A stretch of DNA of 5,808 nt from an uncultured Bacilli bacterium. GTDB taxonomy: Bacteria; Bacillota_I; Bacilli_A; RF39; UBA660. The position numbers and the translations under genes were made by a program. Below the pieces are notes generated by a model, which made no database searches, was not told where the DNA came from, and saw only the letters and a program-made list of their open reading frames with translations. Of this stretch, positions 1-3,841 are shown piece by piece (the stretch's first letter is position 1; every line of letters begins with the position of its first letter). The stretch covers positions 1-5,808 of the forward strand of contig CAKONA010000067.1 of NCBI GenBank assembly GCA_934096785.1, given 5' to 3'.

Positions 1-490
1 AATAATACATATATCCTTCACTATAAGGATTCTTTACTTCATCAAGTAAATTTTCAAGTACATTACGACCTAAATAATTTTGTTTCTCTTGATACTCTTT
101 AATGAATAAATATCTTTGTATTATCTCATCATCACTATCATTACTACTATCAACTTCTTCAAGCACATTTAAGTATTCACTACCATATTTACTCTTTAAT
201 TCATCAATAAGTAAAGAAGAATACTTACTATTTTCAGTTATTAACTCTATTATTGAAAAATAATTTTCTAATTTTACCATAGTTTCATAGTTTTTATTTT
301 TCTTTAAGTCTTCTATTAATTCTAATTCCCTAGAATATACCCTACTCACTAAGTATTTAACATCATCTATATTTATATCACATAAAAAAGACAAGTACTC
401 ATTATCTATCATAGAATATAAAATCATATTATACACATTCTCATCATAAAATAATTTCCCTAGTCTTTGTTTTAATTCATTTATTTTCAT
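1..490 (-). CDS. Helical acidic protein of unknown function, C-terminus beyond window
   Basis: An open frame of 163 codons runs from ATG at 490 to the left edge without a stop, so the C-terminus is missing. The protein starts MKINELKQRLGKLFYDENVY. It is rich in Leu, Glu, Asp, Lys and Tyr, with long predicted helical stretches and a Ser/Asp-rich linker (about residues 118-126). I see no signal peptide, membrane segment, Cys/His cluster or nucleotide-binding motif, and I do not recognise the family. The start is well supported: an AGGAG site (496-500) lies 5-7 bases upstream. The start lies inside the end of the nucleotidyltransferase gene, overlapping it by 14 bases, which implies translational coupling and a shared job or at least a shared transcript. 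No promoter of its own is visible. That the gene is real is likely from the long open frame plus SD; its function is unknown. Confidence 0.8.
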   Translation of the reverse strand, partial: MKINELKQRLGKLFYDENVYNMILYSMIDNEYLSFLCDINIDDVKYLVSRVYSRELELIEDLKKNKNYETMVKLENYFSIIELITENSKYSSLLIDELKSKYGSEYLNVLEEVDSSNDSDDEIIQRYLFIKEYQEKQNYLGRNVLENLLDEVKNPYSEGYMYY

Positions 491-995
491 TTTCCACTCC
501 TAATAGTTCTATATATTTTTTATGAAATTCATTAATTTTATTTATTCTAGTAGTCTCAATATTATTTAGTTCATTTACTTTTTTAACTCCATTTTTAATA
601 AAATCATCAAATGTAAGTGATATTATCACATCATCATTAACATAATAAAATATTCCATCAGCATTATACTCAACAGCTGAAAATAAATCATTATTAGTCC
701 ATATATCAACTACAATTTCACCATATTTAATTTTATAACCACCAAATTTGTTATAACTATATTTCATATCAAACTTATTAATTAGTTTTGATAGTTTATC
801 TTTATATTCACATCCTAGTACTATAAAGTCTAAATCTTTTGGTTCAAGAGATAACATCAAACTTCTTATGCTACCACCAACTAAATATATTGGCATTTCT
901 TTAGCTAATTCATATATTATATTGAAATTATCTTTTATATAGTTTTTTATTTTATCTTCAAGTGAAATATTCTTATCTTTAATTACTAATTCCAT
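477..995 (-). CDS. Stand-alone nucleotidyltransferase (poly(A) polymerase/CCA-enzyme head-domain type)
   Basis: This 172-residue protein carries the signature of the DNA polymerase beta-like nucleotidyltransferase fold as seen in class II CCA-adding enzyme and poly(A) polymerase head domains. YLVGGSIRS (37-45) matches the GG-x-x-R nucleotide-binding motif. DLDF (54-57) supplies the two metal-binding Asp residues, and VVDIW (95-99) supplies a third carboxylate, D97. CCA enzymes usually have R-D after GG-x-x; here it is R-S. True CCA enzymes run to about 400 residues with helical RNA-binding domains after the head, and these are absent. It is therefore probably not tRNA CCA maintenance, but a small enzyme that transfers a nucleotide to some other acceptor (inference). 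I chose ATG at 995 because it follows the methyltransferase stop by one base and has a GGTGA site upstream; a TTG twelve bases further up (1007) would include that site. It overlaps the downstream gene by 14 bases. The substrate is unknown. Confidence 0.82.
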   Translation of the reverse strand: MELVIKDKNISLEDKIKNYIKDNFNIIYELAKEMPIYLVGGSIRSLMLSLEPKDLDFIVLGCEYKDKLSKLINKFDMKYSYNKFGGYKIKYGEIVVDIWTNNDLFSAVEYNADGIFYYVNDDVIISLTFDDFIKNGVKKVNELNNIETTRINKINEFHKKYIELLGVENENK

Positions 996-996
996 A

Positions 997-1497
997 TTAT
1001 TCACCAACGTGTTTCTTTAATGCATAAACAAGCCACTCTTTATTAGAAGTTTCATCTACATAATTTATTAATTCATCTATAACAAACCCTTGACTTATCA
1101 AGAATTCATTTAGATCTTCTTTTTTCCATTTTCTCATATATCTTTCTACTCTAGTATCATAGTCTTCTTTTTCAAAATATCCAGATTCTGTTACTTTATT
1201 ATTAGTTGTATCTAATATAAAGTATCCATCGTCTTTTAACCATAATTTTATTTTATTTAATAGTCTTATCAAGTCATTCTCTGGAAAATTATGTATTACA
1301 GCCATTACAAGTATAAAGTCAAATTCATTATTTAAAAAATTTATATCTAGTATGTTATTATTTATTATTATTGAGTTCTTTGAAGTGTTTCTAGCAATAG
1401 AAGCCATATTAGAAGATAATTCTACTCCTACTGTCCTTATTCCTTCATTTTCAAACACATTAAGTAAAGTCCCAGTACCAGGACCTACTTCTAACAT
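997..1497 (-). CDS. SAM-dependent class I methyltransferase, main domain (frameshifted from its N-terminus)
   Basis: The frame encodes the catalytic core of a class I (Rossmann-like) SAM methyltransferase of the Methyltransf_11/25 type. Numbered from ATG 1497, motif I is LEVGPGTG (2-9). The acidic residue that binds the ribose of SAM is E26 in VGVELS. The hydrophobic strand FDFILVMAVIHNF (59-71) is motif IV-like, and LWLKDDGYFILDTTN (85-99) is the usual strand after an 'L-K-x-G-G' turn. The family normally has 40-60 residues ahead of motif I, and ATG 1497 has no SD site. The missing N-terminus lies immediately upstream in another frame (1508-1648), separated by an A7 run. Removing one A joins both into a normal 216-residue protein with no other defect. 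The gene is thus a fresh frameshift, a sequencing error, or expressed by slippage. It ends one base before the nucleotidyltransferase ATG. The methyl acceptor is unknown; short enzymes like this usually act on small molecules, but that is only a family tendency. Confidence 0.85.
   Translation of the reverse strand: MLEVGPGTGTLLNVFENEGIRTVGVELSSNMASIARNTSKNSIIINNNILDINFLNNEFDFILVMAVIHNFPENDLIRLLNKIKLWLKDDGYFILDTTNNKVTESGYFEKEDYDTRVERYMRKWKKEDLNEFLISQGFVIDELINYVDETSNKEWLVYALKKHVGE
1001..1005 (-). promoter_or_regulatory. Ribosome binding site deciding the nucleotidyltransferase start
   Basis: On the minus strand GGTGA stands five bases before ATG (995), complementary to the 16S rRNA 3' end (the GGTGA part of AAGGAGGTGA). 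It lies inside the last codons of the methyltransferase (Val-Gly-Glu), so ribosomes ending on that gene can restart one base after its TAA. It argues against the upstream TTG at 1007. Confidence 0.6.
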
Positions 1498-1507
1498 TCT
1501 AGTATTA

Positions 1508-1648
1508 TCATTTTTTTCTTTTTAGAACAACATCTTGAAGTAAACTATAAAAGTAATTAACTCCATCATTATTTTTATATTTTTCTTTATACTCACTTTC
1601 TAAAATATCATAAGCATTTCTATTTACTTCGATATAGTTTTTGTCCAT
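1508..1648 (-). pseudogene. N-terminal fragment of the methyltransferase, ahead of the frameshift
   Basis: From ATG 1648 the frame reads MDKNYIEVNRNAYDILESEY and ends after 46 residues at TGA (1508-1510), directly after a run of seven A on the coding strand (1511-1517). This is a typical opening for small methyltransferases: a short helix with Asn/Tyr, then a charged helix before motif I. Dropping one A gives an uninterrupted join through Asn-Asp-Asn-Thr-Arg into the motif I frame; adding two A would also restore it. An AGGGG site (1654-1658) five bases upstream supports the start. The stop of the third tiny peptide gene lies 13 bases upstream, so both probably share a transcript. I treat this and 997-1497 as one gene of 217 codons including the stop. 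Confidence 0.8.
1511..1517 (-). repeat. A7 homopolymer at the methyltransferase frame break
   Basis: On the coding strand seven A follow an A5-G stretch (A5 at 1519-1523, G at 1518). The two halves of the methyltransferase change frame exactly here. Such runs are prone to replication and transcription slippage and also to base-calling error, so the run explains the break but not its cause. Confidence 0.75.
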
Positions 1649-1661
1649 AAATTCCCCTGTA

Positions 1662-1694
1662 TTAGTTGAATATTATTCCGCCATCTTCATCCAT
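1662..1694 (-). CDS. Tiny peptide gene C (10 residues, MDEDGGIIFN)
   Basis: An ATG-to-TAA frame of ten residues, MDEDGGIIFN. Its SD site AAGGAGG (1703-1709) is close to perfect and stands eight bases before the ATG. A promoter-like sequence (1717-1730) lies directly in front, giving a leader of only about 20 bases, so this would be the first reading frame on the transcript. The methyltransferase start follows 13 bases after the stop. It resembles peptide B (MGEGGGMAF) in five of nine positions, with two Gly/Asp swaps, and about 19 of 27 aligned coding bases match, which suggests a duplicated gene. An alternative ATG at 1699 in another frame would be only three bases from the SD, so I prefer 1694. 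It could be a leader peptide, signal or modified-peptide precursor; the function is unknown. Confidence 0.5.
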   Translation of the reverse strand: MDEDGGIIFN

Positions 1695-1702
1695 GACATA
1701 AA

Positions 1703-1709
1703 CCTCCTT
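1703..1709 (-). promoter_or_regulatory. Strong SD site of tiny peptide gene C
   Basis: AAGGAGG on the minus strand, a seven-base match to the anti-SD of 16S rRNA, with no long reading frame behind it. It is stronger than the SD of the methyltransferase (AGGGG), so ribosomes would load mainly at the tiny gene. The eight-base gap to ATG 1694 decides between the two nearby ATGs. Confidence 0.6.
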
Positions 1710-1716
1710 ACGTATC

Positions 1717-1730
1717 TTTATTGTATCACA
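1717..1730 (-). promoter_or_regulatory. Extended -10 promoter P2 for peptide C and the methyltransferase cassette
   Basis: The minus strand reads TGTGATACAATAAA. TGATACAAT (1720-1728) is an extended -10 element (TG-n-TACAAT). No convincing -35 hexamer lies 16-18 bases upstream, which extended -10 promoters tolerate. The same 14 bases recur exactly at 1870-1883. Transcription would start near 1713, a few bases before the SD of peptide C. Prediction only. Confidence 0.55.
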
Positions 1731-1757
1731 TTTATTATGATTTTTATATTTATTTTT

Positions 1758-1777
1758 GAATGGTTAAAAAGCCATTC
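1758..1777 (-). other. Six-base-pair hairpin at the 3' end of tiny peptide gene B
   Basis: GAATGG and CCATTC are perfect inverted repeats around an eight-base loop. On the minus-strand transcript the left arm overlaps the last codons of peptide B and the loop includes its stop codon. The hairpin is followed by A-rich, not U-rich, sequence, so it is not a standard terminator. It may protect a 3' end or act in attenuation. Confidence 0.35.
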
Positions 1778-1793
1778 CTCCACCTTCACCCAT
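1764..1793 (-). CDS. Tiny peptide gene B (9 residues, MGEGGGMAF)
   Basis: An ATG-to-TAA frame of nine residues, MGEGGGMAF. A full AAGGAGG SD site (1799-1805) lies five bases before the ATG, ideal spacing. It follows peptide A by 27 bases and would share the P1 transcript. Its coding bases align with those of peptide C over the whole length. The end of the gene forms one arm and part of the loop of a hairpin (1758-1777). It carries no export signal and is far below the size of any folded domain. The support is the SD quality, the spacing and the likeness to its two neighbours; the product has not been recognised. Confidence 0.5.
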   Translation of the reverse strand: MGEGGGMAF

Positions 1794-1798
1794 AGTAT

Positions 1799-1805
1799 CC
1801 TCCTT
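1799..1805 (-). promoter_or_regulatory. Strong SD site of tiny peptide gene B
   Basis: AAGGAGG on the minus strand, five bases before ATG 1793. The next downstream ATG with a long frame is more than 140 bases away, so this site can only serve the nine-codon frame. Confidence 0.6.
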
Positions 1806-1820
1806 ATTTTCATTTTAGAA

Positions 1821-1850
1821 TTAAAATACAGTAATATCTCCTAGACCCAT
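1821..1850 (-). CDS. Tiny peptide gene A (9 residues, MGLGDITVF)
   Basis: An ATG-to-TAA frame of nine residues, MGLGDITVF, with GGAGG (1858-1862) seven bases upstream. It is the first reading frame after promoter-like element P1, with a leader of roughly 16 bases. It shares the plan of B and C: Met, alternating Gly/Asp with one other residue, then hydrophobic residues and Phe. In-frame codons extend upstream to an ATG at 1868, but that start would place the SD inside the coding region, so the nine-codon form is preferred. The function is unknown. Confidence 0.45.
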   Translation of the reverse strand: MGLGDITVF

Positions 1851-1857
1851 AATAATT

Positions 1858-1862
1858 CCTCC
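1858..1862 (-). promoter_or_regulatory. SD site of tiny peptide gene A
   Basis: GGAGG on the minus strand, seven bases before ATG 1850. It decides that start over the in-frame ATG at 1868. Confidence 0.55.
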
Positions 1863-1869
1863 ATTCATA

Positions 1870-1883
1870 TTTATTGTATCACA
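1870..1883 (-). promoter_or_regulatory. Extended -10 promoter P1 for tiny peptide genes A and B
   Basis: Exactly the same 14 bases as P2 (TGTGATACAATAAA on the minus strand), with extended -10 TGATACAAT at 1873-1881. A possible -35, TTGATA, is at 1898-1903, but at 19 bases it is farther than ideal. A short inverted repeat AAAATC/GATTTT (1883-1898) fills the spacer and may be an operator. It begins just after the stop of the phosphodiesterase gene (1905), so it would serve the tiny genes and perhaps the whole left cassette. Confidence 0.5.
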
Positions 1884-1904
1884 AAATCATAAGATTTTAT
1901 CAAT

Positions 1905-3017
1905 TTATTTACATTTATCTATTATTATTAAAGGAACATATATTTCATCTTCAGTGTAACCTGCATGATGAGAATAAAGAGCGTCGTCTCCTTCATATAT
2001 TAATGTTTTATTACTTTTAGCAATAGACAAAAAATCCCCAAGCTCACTATCAATTAATTCATTCTTCACTCCATCACCAAATAGTCCACTATTTAACACA
2101 TCTTCCTTAGTATATAAATCAAAGTCATCACTAAAATGTTTATTAAATCTTTTAACAAACTCATCTTTCATACCATTCTTTATAAAGAAAGAAGTAGCCC
2201 TTACTTCAGTAGAAGTACCCATTCTAAGACACTCAACGACATCAGGATAATCTTTTAAATATAAGTTCTCTACCTTTATATGACCATGATCAGCAACAAC
2301 AAATATTATTGTATCTTCAAGTTCATCACATAATTCTTTAGTTTTATCATTCCTATATTTTATTAACTCTTTAACTTTCTCATCATCTGGACCCAACATA
2401 TGCATAGTATGATCAGGCTCTTCATCATAAGCATAAATATATTTTTTACCATCAGCCTTACAATACTCTCTTATTTTAGAATACATATCATCAACGTCAA
2501 TATATGGACTACTACCAAAAGGAAACAATCCATATCCTTTATCATCACCCTTTCCATTTATAAGACTAACAACACTTTTCTCTTTCATATATTTTTTTCT
2601 AAGATTAATCGCTTCTTCCAAAACAGTACATTTTTCATTAGTCTTCTCATAATTTAAAAACGTCGTTATTATCTTATCAATATCTTTATAATATGTATTC
2701 CATCCAAGCATTCCACTTTCTATTGGATTTAGTCCAGTAATCATAGATGTAGTAGCCGCAACAGTAGTCGCTGGAAACACAGTAGTAATACTCTTATACA
2801 TATTCTTTATCAAAAAGTCATCATTATCTAAAGTTCTCTTTAATATGTTTGCTCCCATACCATCATAAAGAATAGTCACAACATTACGAGGTTTCTTACT
2901 TTCTAACAAGTTATCAACATACTCTAGTGTCTTATGATTATAATCAAGTCCAAAATACTTTCTAATTGAACAAGCAAGGTTAGTTAAACATTCATTATAA
3001 TTATTTTTTACTTGCAT
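1905..3017 (-). CDS. Phosphodiesterase/nucleotide pyrophosphatase-like protein, alkaline phosphatase superfamily
   Basis: A 370-residue enzyme of the type I phosphodiesterase/nucleotide pyrophosphatase (NPP) family, which hydrolyses phosphate mono- or diesters with two metal ions, usually zinc. All catalytic elements are visible. D52 in ILYDGMGA is the first metal ligand. The Thr nucleophile is T85 in FPATTVAATTSMITG. D202 and H206 in PDHTMHMLGP, D243 and H244 in ADHGH, and a late His (H350/H351, SHHAGYT) complete the two metal sites. The D-x-x-x-H and D-H spacings match the NPP pattern. There is no signal peptide or membrane segment, so it should be cytoplasmic, unlike many secreted relatives. 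ATG 3017 is chosen because AGGAGG lies seven bases upstream; a TTG at 3035 would contain that SD. It is divergent from the acetyltransferase and is followed directly by the P1 tiny-gene region. The substrate cannot be read from the sequence. Confidence 0.9.
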   Translation of the reverse strand: MQVKNNYNECLTNLACSIRKYFGLDYNHKTLEYVDNLLESKKPRNVVTILYDGMGANILKRTLDNDDFLIKNMYKSITTVFPATTVAATTSMITGLNPIESGMLGWNTYYKDIDKIITTFLNYEKTNEKCTVLEEAINLRKKYMKEKSVVSLINGKGDDKGYGLFPFGSSPYIDVDDMYSKIREYCKADGKKYIYAYDEEPDHTMHMLGPDDEKVKELIKYRNDKTKELCDELEDTIIFVVADHGHIKVENLYLKDYPDVVECLRMGTSTEVRATSFFIKNGMKDEFVKRFNKHFSDDFDLYTKEDVLNSGLFGDGVKNELIDSELGDFLSIAKSNKTLIYEGDDALYSHHAGYTEDEIYVPLIIIDKCK

Positions 3018-3024
3018 ATCAATT

Positions 3025-3030
3025 CCTCCT
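3025..3030 (-). promoter_or_regulatory. Ribosome binding site deciding the phosphodiesterase start
   Basis: AGGAGG on the minus strand, seven bases before ATG 3017. The frame is open to a TTG at 3035, but starting there would translate this SD as Gly-Gly, so ATG 3017 is the start. Confidence 0.8.
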
Positions 3031-3049
3031 ATCAATAACTCATAATTTT

Positions 3050-3058
3050 ATTTTACCA
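3050..3058 (-). promoter_or_regulatory. Probable extended -10 promoter of the phosphodiesterase gene
   Basis: TGGTAAAAT on the minus strand fits TG-n-TAAAAT and would start transcription about 10-15 bases before the SD. No good -35 is seen. A second candidate TATAAT lies farther up at 3087-3092 on the same strand. A 9-base direct repeat (3057-3065, 3071-3079) overlaps the spacer and could be an operator. Confidence 0.4.
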
Positions 3059-3079
3059 CACATTAACAATCACACATTA
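3057..3079. repeat. Direct repeat CACACATTA, two copies 14 bases apart
   Basis: CACACATTA occurs exactly at 3057-3065 and 3071-3079 in the divergent intergenic region, next to the predicted -10 of the phosphodiesterase gene. Its position suits a regulator site. The 14-base period is not a whole number of helical turns, so this is uncertain. Confidence 0.4.
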
Positions 3080-3129
3080 CCTTTATATTATAATTTACAT
3101 CATTATTTATAGAATAATTTATAGTCTTA

Positions 3130-3138
3130 TGCTATAAT
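3130..3138 (+). promoter_or_regulatory. Extended -10 promoter of the acetyltransferase gene
   Basis: TGCTATAAT is a perfect extended -10 (TG-n-TATAAT). It lies 22 bases before ATG 3161, with GAGG (3152-3155) as SD. No clear -35 is present. An 8-base direct repeat ATTTATAG (3105-3112 and 3117-3124) lies in the -35 zone. Confidence 0.6.
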
Positions 3139-3160
3139 ACAAAATCAAAGAGAGGTACAT

Positions 3161-3625
3161 ATGGAAAAGTTTCTACTAAGTGAAATGAAAGATAAAAATT
3201 TTTCACATGCTGTTAATGAAATATATGAGTTAACCGCATTCAACAGTGAACAATATCCTGATTATTATAAATGGTTTTATACAAAGAACATTCCAAGAAT
3301 AATAAATAAAGAAGGAGAAGTTATTTTCTATTTAGATGAATTTCAAATAATCGGAATAAGTATTTTAAAAAATACAGATGAAAAGAAAATATGTACATTT
3401 TTAATCAGCAAACCTTATAGAAGAAAAGGTTACTCAAGACTACTTTTAACTGATTCATTTGAATATTTAGAAACTGAAAAACCTCTAATAACAATACCTG
3501 AATTCAAAGTAAAAGATTTTTCAAAAATCATCAATACATATAATTGGGAACAAACTTCTATTATTGACACATATAACTCAAGAGAAATTGAATACAATGG
3601 CCAAAAGAAGTTAATTAAAAATTAA
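3161..3625 (+). CDS. GNAT-family N-acetyltransferase
   Basis: A 154-residue protein with the layout of a GNAT acetyltransferase, which moves an acetyl group from acetyl-CoA to an amine. After an N-terminal helical part, strands around FQIIGISIL (61-69) and CTFLISKPY (78-86) lead to the pyrophosphate-binding motif A, RRKGYSRLLL (87-96). This fits R/Q-x-x-G-x-G/A with Ser in the last place, and a helix follows (about 92-104). The C-terminal part, with NTYNWEQT and REIEYNGQKK, matches the usual final strands. There is no signal peptide, so it is cytoplasmic. The start has a GAGG site five bases upstream and its own extended -10 promoter, and a terminator begins one base after the stop, so it is a single-gene transcript. 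It is the only plus-strand gene here. The acceptor is unknown, and sequence conservation outside motif A looks weak, so a family-level name is as far as I go. Confidence 0.78.
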   Translation: MEKFLLSEMKDKNFSHAVNEIYELTAFNSEQYPDYYKWFYTKNIPRIINKEGEVIFYLDEFQIIGISILKNTDEKKICTFLISKPYRRKGYSRLLLTDSFEYLETEKPLITIPEFKVKDFSKIINTYNWEQTSIIDTYNSREIEYNGQKKLIKN

Positions 3626-3626
3626 G

Positions 3627-3660
3627 AAACACAAAGTAAAAGAATACTCTGTGTTTTAAT
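3627..3660 (+). terminator. Rho-independent terminator of the acetyltransferase gene
   Basis: The arms 3627-3638 and 3645-3656 pair over 12 positions with one A-C mismatch around the loop AAAGAA. The right arm runs into TTTT and further T-rich sequence. It starts one base after the stop codon. Confidence 0.8.
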
Positions 3661-3694
3661 TTTAATTTCAAAATTATGATTTTCTTCTTTTTGA

Positions 3695-3717
3695 ACTGTC
3701 AAGAATTCCTTGATAGT
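3695..3717. other. Nine-base-pair hairpin between the two terminators
   Basis: ACTGTCAAG (3695-3703) pairs with CTTGATAGT (3709-3717), including one G-T pair, around the loop AATTC. It sits in about 215 bases between the convergent acetyltransferase and secA genes. The sequence after it is only moderately T-rich, so it may be a back-up terminator or a relic. I see no gene in the rest of this stretch. Confidence 0.4.
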
Positions 3718-3795
3718 AAGATTTTCTATTATTAATCTTATTATTTTCTTAAACTTATCAAAAATTCTGACATATTGAATTTTTTATCTAAAATT

Positions 3796-3830
3796 AAAAA
3801 GGTGTCAACAAATTACATTTTGTTCACACC
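3796..3830 (-). terminator. Rho-independent terminator of secA
   Basis: On the minus strand, GGTGTGAACAAA pairs with TTTGTTGACACC, twelve positions with one G-G mismatch, around a six-base loop, and TTTTTAATTT follows. It lies 11 bases after the secA stop, so secA is the last gene of its transcript. The opposite strand also has a T-rich run after the stem and could stop plus-strand read-through. Confidence 0.88.
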
Positions 3831-3841
3831 ATTATTTTATA

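Noticed and set aside
996..1007. TTG start for the nucleotidyltransferase at 1007.
   Set aside because: The GGTGA site and the one-base gap after the preceding stop favour ATG 995; the TTG has no SD.
477..1510. Mycoplasma-type code (TGA as Trp), which would remove the TGA stops at 477 and 1508.
   Set aside because: Trp residues checked in SecA and the nucleotidyltransferase are TGG, the nucleotidyltransferase TGA stop fits a coupled overlap with a well-supported start, and reading through the TGA at 1508 meets TAA at once.
1673..1699. Eight-codon frame from ATG 1699 (MSWMKMAE) as an alternative to peptide C.
   Set aside because: It is only three bases from the SD, too close for efficient initiation, and its product does not resemble peptides A and B.
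1758..1777. Hairpin read as a rho-independent terminator after peptide B.
   Set aside because: The minus-strand transcript continues into A-rich sequence, with no U-tract on either strand after the stem.
1641..1844. Plus-strand open frame of 67 codons.
   Set aside because: It has no SD site, lies antisense over the methyltransferase start and the tiny-gene SDs and promoter, and its composition is simply translated AT-rich DNA with no recognisable domain.
1851..1868. Longer form of peptide A from ATG 1868 (15 residues).
   Set aside because: The extra codons are the SD sequence, and the ATG would lie almost at the predicted transcript start with no SD of its own.
2400..2657. Plus-strand open frame of 85 codons.
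   Set aside because: It is wholly antisense to the well-supported phosphodiesterase gene, has no SD, and gives a low-complexity Ile/Phe/Ser-rich product, typical of a shadow frame.
3018..3035. TTG start for the phosphodiesterase at 3035.
   Set aside because: The added codons are the SD itself (AGGAGG read as Gly-Gly); ATG 3017 has ideal spacing.
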